From: Scleromatobacter sp964418745
GTDB lineage: Bacteria > Pseudomonadota > Gammaproteobacteria > Burkholderiales > Burkholderiaceae_C
Length of the DNA: 64,000 nucleotides
Assembly: GCA_964418745.1 (NCBI GenBank)
Contig: CAYQMX010000027.1
Coordinates: 38,686 to 102,685 of the forward strand
Direction of reading: 5' to 3'
The position numbers and the translations under genes are program-made. The notes beneath the pieces were generated by a model that saw only the letters and a list, made by a program, of their open reading frames with translations, was not told where the DNA came from and made no database searches. This document shows, piece by piece, positions 9,298 through 17,622 of the stretch (the first letter of the stretch is position 1; every line of letters begins with the position of its first letter).

Positions 9298-9361
9298 GGT
9301 GTGGACTGTACCGACGAAAAAACGGCGACCGAGGTCGCCGTCCGGGGAGGCCGCGCGGCGA

Positions 9362-10270
9362 TCAGCCGCGGCGCGCCGCGACCTTCTTCGCCACGGCGGA
9401 CTTCGTGGCCGCCTTCCTGGCCACGGTCTTCTTGGCGGCCGTGCCGGCGTTGCGCGAGCTGTTGGCCGGCACCACGACCTTCTTGACCGCGGCCGCCTTG
9501 GCCGGCGCCGTGCCGGTGCGCGCGGCGGTGGAACCGGCGCGCGTCTTCGCGGCGGCCGACAGCTTGCCGGCGGCCGTCTTCGGCGCGGGCTTGGCGACGC
9601 CCTTCTGCGAGCCGGCCGGCTTGGTGGCCGCGGCCTGGCGGGCCGTCAGCTTCTTGGCCGGCGCGGCCTTGGCCTTGGCCGCCTTGGCGGCGCGGATCGC
9701 CTTGTCGGCGGCGGAGGCGGCGTCCTTGCCGATCGCCGGGCGCTTCTCCTGCGCCGGCTTCTTCGCGCCGGACGACTTCGTGCCGGCCGTCTTCAGCGCG
9801 GCCTTGCGGGCCGGCGTGTCCTCTTCCTTCGTGGCGCGCGGCGCCTTCGCGCGCGGCTTGCGGGCCGGCGCGACGTCCTCGTCCTCGTCGTCCGGCTCGG
9901 ACGCCTTCACCAGGCCGCCCGACTGCGTGTTCAGCTTGATCGCCACCGGCTTGCCGCCCCAGATCTCTTCCAGGCGGTAGTAGTCGCGGATGGACGGCTG
10001 CATGATGTGCGCCACGGCCGCGCCGCAGTCGACGATGATCCACTCGCCGTTTTCCTCGCCCTCGGTGCGCAGCACGTCCAGGCCCGCGGTCCGGACCGCT
10101 TCGCGCACGCTGGCGGCCAGGGCCTTGGTCTGGCGGTTGCTGGCGCCGGCCGCGACGATCACGCGTTCGAACAGCGGCGACAGGTGCTCCGTGTTGAAGA
10201 CCAGGATGTTCTGGGCCTTGACGTCTTCCAGACCATCGACGATGGCGCGTTGCAGTTTGCGGATGTCCAT
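9362..10270 (-). CDS. rsfS: Ribosomal silencing factor RsfS with long Lys/Ala-rich C-terminal tail
   Basis: 302 residues. The first 115 or so are a normal RsfS (MDIRKLQRAIVDGLEDVKA; NGEWIIVDCGAAVAHIM; YRLEEIWGG), which binds L14 and blocks subunit joining in starvation. After an acidic linker (EPDDEDED, about residues 125-132) comes a tail of about 170 residues rich in Lys, Ala, Pro and Thr (AKKTVARKAATKSAVAKK near the end), resembling histone H1-like bacterial proteins. The whole frame is GC-biased like its neighbours, with no sign of a frameshift. The ATG overlaps the nadD stop (TAATG). RsfS alone is usually 105-140 residues. Confidence 0.92.
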   Translation of the reverse strand: MDIRKLQRAIVDGLEDVKAQNILVFNTEHLSPLFERVIVAAGASNRQTKALAASVREAVRTAGLDVLRTEGEENGEWIIVDCGAAVAHIMQPSIRDYYRLEEIWGGKPVAIKLNTQSGGLVKASEPDDEDEDVAPARKPRAKAPRATKEEDTPARKAALKTAGTKSSGAKKPAQEKRPAIGKDAASAADKAIRAAKAAKAKAAPAKKLTARQAAATKPAGSQKGVAKPAPKTAAGKLSAAAKTRAGSTAARTGTAPAKAAAVKKVVVPANSSRNAGTAAKKTVARKAATKSAVAKKVAARRG

Positions 10271-10923
10271 TAATTCTTCTTGCTCGTTTGCGAATCGGGA
10301 GGGTTTCCGACGGGGGGTCGGGCGACTCGATATAGGTGGTGGTCGGCAATATAACGCGCCACCGGCGCGCCGACCAGCGCCGTGACGTCCAGCCCGGCCG
10401 CGGCGCGCGCACGCACCGTGGTCGCGGAATGGGGCAGTGCCGGCATCTCGACGATGCGCAGCGCGTGGTCGATGCCGGCCAGGCCGGGCGCGGCGCGCAC
10501 GGCATCGCCGTCGCGCGCGGCCACCGCCAGGCCGGCCAGCGCGAGGATCCCGCGCCAGTCGTGCCAGGTGTCGAAGCGCGCGTACTGGTCCTGGCCGAGG
10601 ACCAGCCACCAGCGCACGTCGGGCTGCTCGGCGTGGAGCGCGCGCAGCGTGTCGACGGTGAAGCTGGGGCCGGCGCGGTCGAGCTCGCGAGGGTCGATGG
10701 CGAAGCGCGGCTCGCCCTCGGTGATGCATCGCAGCATCGCCACCCGGTCGGCGCCGGAGGCGGGCCGGCGATCGGCCTTGTGCGGCGACTGCCGCGCCGG
10801 CACCCAGACCAGCGTGTCCAGCGGCAATTGCGCGAGCGCGGCCTGCGCCAGCGCGCGGTGGGCGAGGTGCGGCGGGTCGAAGCTGCCGCCGAACAGGCCG
10901 GCAGCGCGCGGGGCGGTGCTCAG
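10270..10923 (-). CDS. nadD: Nicotinate-nucleotide adenylyltransferase NadD, probable CTG start
   Basis: NadD adenylates nicotinate mononucleotide in NAD synthesis. The nucleotide-binding motif GLFGGSFDPPHLAH begins only about 8 residues into the predicted protein, and HSATTVRARAAAG is the C-terminal signature. No ATG, GTG or TTG lies in frame between the hemF stop and this motif. The best start is CTG at 10923, whose CTGA overlaps the hemF stop exactly as ATGA does elsewhere in this operon. A GTG at 10998 would add 25 Arg-rich residues and overlap hemF by 79 nt. Function is certain; the start is not. Confidence 0.85.
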   Translation of the reverse strand: MSTAPRAAGLFGGSFDPPHLAHRALAQAALAQLPLDTLVWVPARQSPHKADRRPASGADRVAMLRCITEGEPRFAIDPRELDRAGPSFTVDTLRALHAEQPDVRWWLVLGQDQYARFDTWHDWRGILALAGLAVAARDGDAVRAAPGLAGIDHALRIVEMPALPHSATTVRARAAAGLDVTALVGAPVARYIADHHLYRVARPPVGNPPDSQTSKKN

Positions 10924-11873
10924 GGCGATATCCAGTCGCGCGGACGCAGGAAGTCGGTGTACAGCACGGACTCGGGCGTGCCGTCTTCGGGCGCCCACTG
11001 GTAGCGCCAGGTGGCCAGCGGCGGCATCGACATCAGGATGGCCTCGGTGCGGCCGCCGGACTGCAGGCCGAACAGCGTGCCGCGGTCCCACACGAGGTTG
11101 AACTCGACATAGCGCCCGCGACGGTAGGCCTGGAAGTCGCGCTCGCGCTCGCCCCAGGCCAGCGCGCGCCGGCGCTCGACGATGGGCAGGTAGGCCGCCA
11201 GGAAGGCGTCCCCCACCGAGCGCAGCATCGCGAAGCCCTGCTCGAAGCCGAGCTCGGCGAAGTCGTCGAAGAAGATGCCGCCGATGCCGCGCGGCTCGTT
11301 GCGGTGCTTCAGGAAGAAGTACTCGTCGCACCAGGTCTTGAAGCGCGCGTGCAGCCCGTCGCCGAACGGCGCCAGGGCGTCGCGGCAGGTGGCGTGGAAG
11401 TGGCGCGCGTCGTCCTCGAAGCCGTAGTAGGGCGTCAGGTCCATGCCGCCGCCGAACCAGGACACGGGCGCGCGATCCTTCGGGAACGCGCAGAACAGGC
11501 GCACGTTCATGTGCACGGTGGGCACGTAGGGGTTGCGCGGGTGGAGCACCAGCGACACCCCCAGCGCCTCGAACGCCGCGCCGGCCAGCTCGGGGCGGGC
11601 GGCGGTGGCCGACGGCGGCAGCGCCTGGCCGGCCACGTGGCTGAAGTTGCAGCCGCCGCGCTCGAACAGCGCGCCCTCCTCGATCAGCCGCGACAGGCCG
11701 TCGCCGGTCAGGCGGCCGTCGGCCGGGCGCACCCAGCCGTCGCTCAGGAACGGCCGGCCGTCGGCGGCCTCGAGCGCGCCCACGATGCGCGACTGCAGGT
11801 CCAGCAGGTAGGTGCGCACGCGGGCGACGTCGGGCGTCGCGGCGGCGGGGGACGGCGTCGGGGCTGGGGGCAT
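10920..11873 (-). CDS. hemF: Oxygen-dependent coproporphyrinogen III oxidase HemF
   Basis: 317 residues, near the usual 300. HemF decarboxylates coproporphyrinogen III to protoporphyrinogen IX in haem synthesis. Motifs seen: FERGGCNFSHV, HPRNPYVPTVHMNVR, WFGGGMDLTPYYGFE, KHRNEPRGIGGIFFDD and GRYVEFNLVWDRGTLFGL. The ATG at 11873 gives a short Ala/Pro-rich N-terminus. It lies 17 nt downstream of the acyltransferase gene and overlaps nadD by 4 nt. Confidence 0.96.
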   Translation of the reverse strand: MPPAPTPSPAAATPDVARVRTYLLDLQSRIVGALEAADGRPFLSDGWVRPADGRLTGDGLSRLIEEGALFERGGCNFSHVAGQALPPSATAARPELAGAAFEALGVSLVLHPRNPYVPTVHMNVRLFCAFPKDRAPVSWFGGGMDLTPYYGFEDDARHFHATCRDALAPFGDGLHARFKTWCDEYFFLKHRNEPRGIGGIFFDDFAELGFEQGFAMLRSVGDAFLAAYLPIVERRRALAWGERERDFQAYRRGRYVEFNLVWDRGTLFGLQSGGRTEAILMSMPPLATWRYQWAPEDGTPESVLYTDFLRPRDWISP

Positions 11874-11890
11874 CGCGGTGGCTCGGGTTG

Positions 11891-12586
11891 TCAGAGCAAT
11901 TGCACGGGCGCGGCCAGCGCGGGGCGCCGGCCGGTGCGGCCCTGCAGGCGCTGCGCGAAACGCGCGAGGTCGGCCTGCGGCCGGCCGCTGACGCGCCAGG
12001 CCGAGTCGAATCCGACCTCGCGTCGAGCATAGTCGAGATAGGCCAGCACCACCGGCACCTCGGCCTGCAGCGCCACCTGGTGGAAGCCGCTGCGCCAGCC
12101 CGCGGTGCGCCGGCGCGTGCCCTCGGGCGACAGCGCCAGCCACATGAATTCGCCGTGCTCGCGCGCCTCGCGCAGGCGCTGCGCCATCTGGCCGACCACG
12201 CCGTTGGGGGCGTCGCGCACCACCGGCATGCCGCCCAGCCAGCGCAGCCAGCGGCCGAACAGCGGGATGTCGAACAGCGTGGCCTTGCCCCAGAAGGTGA
12301 CCGGCAGGCCGATCGCCCACTTGGCGAGCATGGCCCAGATGAAGTCCCAGTTCGAGGTGTGCGGGTAGACGACGATGACGCCCTGCGGCGCGGGCAGGCC
12401 GTCGGCCTGCAGGCGCCAGCCGGTCGCGCGCAGCACGAGGCGCGCCAGGGCGCTGCCGCAGAGCTGCACCGGCCGCGCGGTGAGCTCGATCGGGCCGCCG
12501 TCGCCGGGGGGCGTCAGCGCCGCTGGCTCGGAGGCCGCGAAGTCGCGGCCGCCAGCGTCCCAGCATTCACCGCTTGTGGATCGCAC
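11891..12586 (-). CDS. 1-acyl-glycerol-3-phosphate acyltransferase-like protein
   Basis: 231 residues. The PlsC-type motifs are present: HX4D as H-TSNW-D (VVYPHTSNWDF) and LSPEGTRRR, the latter forming the glycerophosphate site. The family acylates lysophospholipids at the inner membrane; the exact acceptor is unknown. The start is probably GTG at 12586, overlapping the end of purD by 20 nt; there is no ATG before the catalytic motif. It lies between purD and hemF, an arrangement common in Burkholderiales. Confidence 0.8.
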   Translation of the reverse strand: MRSTSGECWDAGGRDFAASEPAALTPPGDGGPIELTARPVQLCGSALARLVLRATGWRLQADGLPAPQGVIVVYPHTSNWDFIWAMLAKWAIGLPVTFWGKATLFDIPLFGRWLRWLGGMPVVRDAPNGVVGQMAQRLREAREHGEFMWLALSPEGTRRRTAGWRSGFHQVALQAEVPVVLAYLDYARREVGFDSAWRVSGRPQADLARFAQRLQGRTGRRPALAAPVQLL

Positions 12587-13850
12587 GGTAGCCGATGTCG
12601 GTGCGGTGCTGCTCGCCGTCGAAATGCACGGGGCGCAGCGTCTCGTAGGCGCGCTGCTGGGCGGCCCGGGTGGAGTCGCCCAGCGCGGTCACGCACAGCA
12701 CGCGGCCGCCGGTCACGGTGGTGACGTCGCCGTCGAGCGCGGTGCCGGCGTGGAACACGACAGCGTCATCGGTGTCGACCGGCAGGCCGGTGATGCGGTC
12801 GCCCTTGCGCGGCGCGTCGGGGTAGCCGGCGGCGGCCATCACCACGCCCAGCGCGACGCGGCGGTCCCACACCAGCTCGACCTGGTCCAGCGTGCCGTCG
12901 GTGGCGTGCATCAGCACCTCGGCCAGGTCGCTCTTCAGGCGCATCATGATCGGCTGCGTCTCGGGGTCGCCCATGCGGGTGTTGAACTCGAGCGTCTTCG
13001 GATGGCCCTGGGCGTCGATCATCAGGCCGGCGTACAGGAAACCGGTGAAGACGATGCCGTCCTTGGCCATGCCTTCGACGGTGGGCAGGATGATCTCGTG
13101 CATCACGCGCTGGTGCACGTTGGGCGTGACCACCGGCGCGGGCGAGTACGCGCCCATGCCGCCGGTGTTGGGGCCGGTGTCGGCGTCGCCCAGGCGCTTG
13201 TGGTCCTGGCTGGAGGCCAGCGCGAGCACGTTCTTGCCGTCCACCATCACGATGAAGCTGGCTTCCTCGCCGGCGAGGAATTCCTCGATCACCACGCGCG
13301 GCGCGTCGTTGTGCTGCACCGCCAGGCCGCCCTCGGGCTTGAGCATCCAGTCGACGGCGGCGTGCGCCTCGGCGACGGTGTTGGCGACGACCACGCCCTT
13401 GCCCGCGGCCAGGCCGTCGGCCTTGACGACGATCGGCGCGCCGAGCTGGTCGACGTAGGCGTGCGCGGCGGCGATGTCGGTGAAGGTCTCGTAGGCGGCG
13501 GTGGGGATGCCGTGGCGCTTCATGAAATTCTTCGAGAACGCCTTCGAGCTCTCCAGCTGCGCCGCCGCCTTCGTGGGGCCGAAGATGCGCAGGCCGCGCG
13601 CGCGGAACACGTCCACCACGCCCTGCGCCAGCGGGCCCTCGGGGCCGACGACGGTCAGGGTGACCTTCTCGGCGACCGCGAAATCGGCGAGTGCCTGCGG
13701 ATCGGTCGCCGGCACGTTGACCAGGCGCCGGTCGGCCGCGGTGCCGCCGTTGCCGGGCGCCACGTAGACGCGCTGCACGCGATCGCTCTGGGCGAGCTTC
13801 CAGGCCAGCGCGTGCTCGCGCCCGCCGCCGCCGATGACGAGAATCTTCAT
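12567..13850 (-). CDS. purD: Phosphoribosylamine-glycine ligase PurD
   Basis: 427 residues, the usual length. PurD joins glycine to phosphoribosylamine in purine synthesis. It begins MKILVIGGGGREHALAWKL, and the ATP-grasp core contains PIVVKADGLAAGKGVVVA, GEEASFIVMVDG, TGGMGAYSPAP and LEFNTRMGDPETQ. The ATG overlaps the yebC stop by 4 nt, implying coupled translation. Confidence 0.97.
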   Translation of the reverse strand: MKILVIGGGGREHALAWKLAQSDRVQRVYVAPGNGGTAADRRLVNVPATDPQALADFAVAEKVTLTVVGPEGPLAQGVVDVFRARGLRIFGPTKAAAQLESSKAFSKNFMKRHGIPTAAYETFTDIAAAHAYVDQLGAPIVVKADGLAAGKGVVVANTVAEAHAAVDWMLKPEGGLAVQHNDAPRVVIEEFLAGEEASFIVMVDGKNVLALASSQDHKRLGDADTGPNTGGMGAYSPAPVVTPNVHQRVMHEIILPTVEGMAKDGIVFTGFLYAGLMIDAQGHPKTLEFNTRMGDPETQPIMMRLKSDLAEVLMHATDGTLDQVELVWDRRVALGVVMAAAGYPDAPRKGDRITGLPVDTDDAVVFHAGTALDGDVTTVTGGRVLCVTALGDSTRAAQQRAYETLRPVHFDGEQHRTDIGYRAIHKR

Positions 13851-14572
13851 TCGGAAAGTACCGCGTTGTGATAGACGTCCTGCACGTCATCGAGATCTTC
13901 GATCACGTCGAGGAGCTTCTGCATGCGGGCGCTGTCGTCGCCCGCGAGCTCGACATGGCTTTCGGGGCGCATCGTCACTTCCGCGCCGTCGGGCTTCAGG
14001 CCCGCGGCCTCCAGCGCCTTGCCCACCGCCTCGAACTCGGACGGCGCGCTCAGCACCTCGATGGAGCCGTCGTCGTGAGTGACGACGTCCTCCGCGCCGG
14101 CTTCCAGCGCCACTTCCATGATCCTGTCCTCGGACGCGCCCGGCGCGAAGACGAACTGGCCGACATGCTTGAACTGGAACGCCACCGAGCCTTCGGTGCC
14201 CATGGTGCCGCCGTACTTGGAGAACGCGTGGCGCACCTCGGCCACGGTGCGCACCTTGTTGTCGGTCATCGTGTCGATGATCACGGCGGCGCCGCCGATG
14301 CCGCGACCCTCGTAGCGGATCTCCTCGTAGCTGACGCCCTCGAGGTTGCCGGTGGCCTTGTCGATGTTGCGCTTGACCGTGTCGGCCGGCAGGTTGACCG
14401 CCTTGGCCTTCTCGATGGCCAGGCGCAGGCGCGGGTTCATGCCCGGATCGCCGCCGCCGGTGCGCGCGGCCACCATGATTTCACGGATGACGCGCGTCCA
14501 TTCCTTGCCGCGCTTCTCGTCCTGGCGGCCCTTGCGATGCTGGATATTGGCCCATTTCGAGTGCCCGGCCAT
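13847..14572 (-). CDS. yebC: YebC/PmpR-family transcriptional regulator
   Basis: 241 residues beginning MAGHSKWANIQHRKGRQDEKR, the unmistakable YebC N-terminus, with GRGIGGAAVIIDTMTDN and KYGGTMGTEGSVAF downstream. Members are DNA-associated regulators, and recent work on relatives links the fold to translation of difficult motifs. It is first gene of the leftward housekeeping run; a TAAAAT box about 75 nt upstream may be its -10. Confidence 0.95.
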   Translation of the reverse strand: MAGHSKWANIQHRKGRQDEKRGKEWTRVIREIMVAARTGGGDPGMNPRLRLAIEKAKAVNLPADTVKRNIDKATGNLEGVSYEEIRYEGRGIGGAAVIIDTMTDNKVRTVAEVRHAFSKYGGTMGTEGSVAFQFKHVGQFVFAPGASEDRIMEVALEAGAEDVVTHDDGSIEVLSAPSEFEAVGKALEAAGLKPDGAEVTMRPESHVELAGDDSARMQKLLDVIEDLDDVQDVYHNAVLSE

Positions 14573-14644
14573 AAGAAAACGCTCCTGGATGCGACGCTGC
14601 CCGGTGTTGCGGTGGCACCGGGGCGGAATTTGGGGAAAACCAGC

Positions 14645-14650
14645 ATTTTA
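14645..14650 (-). promoter_or_regulatory. Possible -10 box (TAAAAT) for the yebC-purD operon
   Basis: TAAAAT on the minus strand lies 73 nt upstream of the yebC ATG in the divergent gap with the peroxiredoxin gene. The -35 position carries no good hexamer. Confidence 0.35.
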
Positions 14651-14718
14651 GCTGGCCGCCTGACGCGCGGACGCCACGCCGGCGCGCGCACCCCCAACAC
14701 ACGATTTCACGGGAATGG

Positions 14719-14747
14719 TCATGCGGTTCGCTTCGTTGCCCCGGCCG
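14719..14747 (+). repeat. Short imperfect direct repeat, copy 1
   Basis: About 29 nt sharing the core GCTTCGTTGCCCCG with copy 2 at 15487; roughly 23 of 29 positions agree. The two copies bracket the peroxiredoxin gene in the same orientation. Confidence 0.5.
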
Positions 14748-14764
14748 GGGGCGGTGGCTAGACT
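14736..14764 (+). promoter_or_regulatory. Likely sigma70-type promoter for the peroxiredoxin gene
   Basis: TTGCCC (14736-14741) and TAGACT (14759-14764) are separated by exactly 17 nt, giving a start site about 60 nt before the ATG at 14832. The -35 lies inside the short repeat described at 14719. Confidence 0.5.
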
Positions 14765-14831
14765 GACTCGCTTGCCCTGCCCGCCGCCGCGCGGGCGGCC
14801 ACCGACACGTTCCAACCCCCGGAGATTGACC

Positions 14832-15473
14832 ATGGCGACCTTGCGACTGGGCGACACCGCCCCCGATTTCGAGCAGCAGTCCAGCGACGGCCCGATCCAC
14901 TTCCACCAGTGGCTGGGCGACAGCTGGGGCGTGCTCTATTCGCACCCGGCCGACTTCACCCCGGTGTGCACCACCGAGCTGGGCCTCACCGCCAAGCTGG
15001 GCGACGAGTTCAGGAAGCGCAACGTCAAGGTCATCGCGCTGTCGGTCGACCCGGTCGAGCAGCACAGGAAGTGGATCGAGGACATCAACGACACGCAGAA
15101 GACCCGGGTCAACTTCCCCATCATCGCGGACGCCGACCGCAAGGTCAGCCTGCTGTACGACCTGATCCACCCCAACGCCAGCGCCACCGCCACGGTGCGC
15201 TCGGTGTTCGTGATCGACCCGAACAAGAAGATCCGCCTGACGATCACCTATCCGGCCAGCACCGGCCGCAACTTCGACGAGATCCTGCGGGTGATCGACT
15301 CGCTGCAGCTGACCGACTCCCACAGCGTGGCCACGCCGGCCAACTGGAAGGACGGCGACCCGGTGGTGATCGTGCCCTCGCTGCAGGACCCCGAGGTGCT
15401 CAAGGCGAAATTCCCCAAGGGCTGGGACCCGGTGCGGCCCTACCTGCGCATCACGCCGCAACCCAACAGGTGA
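14832..15473 (+). CDS. 1-Cys peroxiredoxin (Prx6 family)
   Basis: 213 residues. Prx6-type enzymes reduce peroxides with one conserved cysteine; here it is C46 in HPADFTPVCTTE. The C-terminal half (NWKDGDPVVIVPSLQDPEV; KGWDPVRPYLR) is the Prx6 extension that separates it from AhpC. GGAG lies 8 nt before the ATG. A promoter is visible upstream and a strong terminator downstream, so it is probably monocistronic. Confidence 0.93.
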   Translation: MATLRLGDTAPDFEQQSSDGPIHFHQWLGDSWGVLYSHPADFTPVCTTELGLTAKLGDEFRKRNVKVIALSVDPVEQHRKWIEDINDTQKTRVNFPIIADADRKVSLLYDLIHPNASATATVRSVFVIDPNKKIRLTITYPASTGRNFDEILRVIDSLQLTDSHSVATPANWKDGDPVVIVPSLQDPEVLKAKFPKGWDPVRPYLRITPQPNR

Positions 15474-15486
15474 GCCCTTCTTTGCT

Positions 15487-15620
15487 CATGCTGTTTGCTT
15501 CGTTGCCCCGCCGCGCCGCCGCCCCGAAACTGGCGGTGCGCCAACGCAAGGGGGCGTGACGGGACGCCGGAGTTGACGGGCTTCGGCGGGGTGAAGGGAG
15601 CGAGACGGCGTCTCGCTCCC
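15487..15620 (+). repeat. Candidate dispersed repeat (copy 2 plus hairpin)
   Basis: This stretch starts with a near copy of 14719-14747 and ends in the perfect hairpin listed separately. It carries no convincing gene. From memory, similar sequences recur between genes in related Burkholderiales genomes and are often mis-annotated as small ORFs; that recollection needs a genome search. Confidence 0.4.
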
Positions 15621-15632
15621 CTTTTCCTTTTT
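15596..15632 (+). terminator. Rho-independent terminator after peroxiredoxin
   Basis: An 11-bp perfect stem (GGGAGCGAGAC 15596-15606 with GTCTCGCTCCC 15610-15620), a 3-nt loop and a T-rich tail (CTTTTCCTTTTT). It ends only 18 nt before the next start codon. Confidence 0.8.
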
Positions 15633-15650
15633 GCAGGCACACTCTTGCCG

Positions 15651-16043
15651 ATGCCCGCCGCACCGCCCTCCCCCGACCACCCCGACGCCGAGCCCCTGCT
15701 GGTGGCCTGCCTGTGCGCGCAGTGGTGCCGCACCTGCGACGCCTACCGCGACACCCTGGCCGCGGTGCGCGACGCGCTGCCGCCGGGCCTGCGCTTCGTC
15801 TGGGTGGACATCGAAGACGAGTCCGAGCTCGTCGGCGACCTCGACATCGAGGACTTCCCCACCCTGCTGCTCGCCCGCGGCGACACCGTGCTGTTCTTCG
15901 GGCCGCTGCTGCCCCACGCCGCCACGCTGGAGCGCCTGCTGCGCGGCGCGCTGGCCGGCGAGCTACCGGCGCTGTCCGCGGCCGCGCTGGCGCCGGACGC
16001 GCGCGCGCTGCCCGCGCGCCTGCACGCCCACGCATCGCTCTGA
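15651..16043 (+). CDS. Thioredoxin-like protein
   Basis: 130 residues with a thioredoxin fold: VACLCAQWCRTC carries the redox pair C26/C29 (W-C-R-T-C), then FVWVDIEDE and the cis-proline region IEDFPTLLLA. No signal peptide, so cytoplasmic. The WCRTC centre is a known variant of WCGPC in small thioredoxin-family proteins. The start codon lies just after the peroxiredoxin terminator; the ribosome site is weak. Confidence 0.8.
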   Translation: MPAAPPSPDHPDAEPLLVACLCAQWCRTCDAYRDTLAAVRDALPPGLRFVWVDIEDESELVGDLDIEDFPTLLLARGDTVLFFGPLLPHAATLERLLRGALAGELPALSAAALAPDARALPARLHAHASL

Positions 16044-16065
16044 ATCCCCCTTGCCTGGAGACTCC

Positions 16066-17622
16066 ATGCCCGATCCGATCCTGGTCGCCCGCAACGGCGA
16101 CACCGAGTGCCTGCTGCTGCCCTCGCTCGTCAACCGCCACGGCCTGATCACCGGCGCCACCGGCACCGGCAAGACCATCACGCTGCAGGCGATCGCCGAG
16201 CAGCTGTCCGCCATCGGCGTGCCCGTGTTCATGGCCGACATCAAGGGCGACCTCACCGGCATCAGCCAGGCCGGCAGCGTCGGCGCCAAGCTGGCCCAGG
16301 TGCTCAAGGATCGCGGCCTCGAGCCGCCTTCCCCGGTCGCCTGCCCCACCACCTTGTGGGACGTGTTCGGCGAGCAGGGCCACCCGGTGCGCGCGACGGT
16401 CTCCGACATGGGCCCGCTGCTGATCACGCGCATGCTGGCGCTCAACGAGATCCAGTCGGGCGTGCTGAGCCTGGTCTTCAAGATCGCCGACGACCGCGGC
16501 CTGCTGCTGCTCGACCTGAAGGACCTGCGCGCGATGCTGCAGCACGTGGGCGACAACGCGGCCGACTTCCAGACCGAGTACGGCAACATCAGCGCGGCCT
16601 CCATCGGCGCGATCCAGCGCGGCCTGATGCAGATCGAGCAACAGGGCGGCACCGCGTTCTTCGGCGAGCCGATGCTGTCGATCGCCGACTTCATGCAGAC
16701 CGTCGACGGCCAGGGCGTGATCAACATCCTGGCTGCCGACAATCTGCTGCAGAGCCCGCGCCTGTACGCCACCTTCCTGCTGTGGATGCTGTCGGAGCTG
16801 TTCGAGTTCCTGCCCGAGGTGGGCGACCTGGAGCGCCCGAAGCTGGTGTTCTTCTTCGACGAGGCGCACCTGCTGTTCAAGGATGCGCCGGACGCGCTGG
16901 TCGAACGCATCGAGCTGGTCGTGCGGCTGGTGCGCTCCAAGGGCGTGGGCGTGTTCTTCGTGACGCAGAACCCGCTGGACATCCCCGACACCGTGCTGGG
17001 CCAGCTCGGCAACCGCGTGCAGCACGCCCTGCGCGCCTTCACGCCGCGCGACCAGAAGGCCGTCAAGACCGCGGCCGACACGATGCGGCCGAACCCCAAG
17101 CTCGACGTCGCGGCAGCGATCACGGAACTCGCCGTCGGCGAGGCCCTGGTCAGCTTCCTCGACGCCCAGGGCCGCCCCAGCATCACCGAGCGCGTGTTCG
17201 TGCTGCCGCCGGGCAGCCAGATCGGTCCGATCACCCCGGAGCAGCGCACCGCGCTGCGCGCGAACTCCCTGGTCGCCGGCATCTACGAGAAGACGGTCGA
17301 CCGCCAGTCGGCCTATGAAGTGCTCAAGGGCCGCGTGGCGGCGGCCCCGGCCCAGCAGAGCGCGCCTCCGGCCGCGCCGTCGGTGGCGACGGCGCCACCG
17401 GCCCCGGTCGGCATCGCACCCGCCGAGGCGCCCGCGCCGGGCGGCGGCCTCCTCGGGGGCATCGGCAGCGTGCTGTTCGGCAGCACCGGACCGCGCGGCG
17501 GCCACCACGAGGGCCTGGCCGAGTCGGCGGCCCGCTCGGCGATGCGCTCGATCGGCTCGTCGGTGGGCCGGGAGATCATCCGCGGGGTGCTGGGGTCGAT
17601 CCTGGGCGGATCGCGGCGCTAG
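16066..17622 (+). CDS. DUF853 / HerA-like ATPase
   Basis: 518 residues. Walker A GATGTGKT is at 30-37 and Walker B LVFFFDEAHLLF has D265/E266; QNPLDIPDTVLGQLGNR lies in the conserved sensor region. These are the marks of the HerA-like P-loop ATPases annotated DUF853. A Pro/Ala-rich linker (about 427-465) precedes a glycine-rich C-terminus. The biological role is not established. CTGGAG precedes the ATG, 22 nt after the thioredoxin gene. Its stop TAG overlaps the stop of the convergent hemolysin III gene within the palindrome CTAG. Confidence 0.85.
   Translation: MPDPILVARNGDTECLLLPSLVNRHGLITGATGTGKTITLQAIAEQLSAIGVPVFMADIKGDLTGISQAGSVGAKLAQVLKDRGLEPPSPVACPTTLWDVFGEQGHPVRATVSDMGPLLITRMLALNEIQSGVLSLVFKIADDRGLLLLDLKDLRAMLQHVGDNAADFQTEYGNISAASIGAIQRGLMQIEQQGGTAFFGEPMLSIADFMQTVDGQGVINILAADNLLQSPRLYATFLLWMLSELFEFLPEVGDLERPKLVFFFDEAHLLFKDAPDALVERIELVVRLVRSKGVGVFFVTQNPLDIPDTVLGQLGNRVQHALRAFTPRDQKAVKTAADTMRPNPKLDVAAAITELAVGEALVSFLDAQGRPSITERVFVLPPGSQIGPITPEQRTALRANSLVAGIYEKTVDRQSAYEVLKGRVAAAPAQQSAPPAAPSVATAPPAPVGIAPAEAPAPGGGLLGGIGSVLFGSTGPRGGHHEGLAESAARSAMRSIGSSVGREIIRGVLGSILGGSRR

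Noticed and set aside
15440..15733. Minus-strand small frame near the peroxiredoxin terminator
   Set aside because: It covers the repeat block and hairpin, is Arg/Pro-rich and overlaps the start of the thioredoxin gene; likely a spurious frame over a dispersed repeat.
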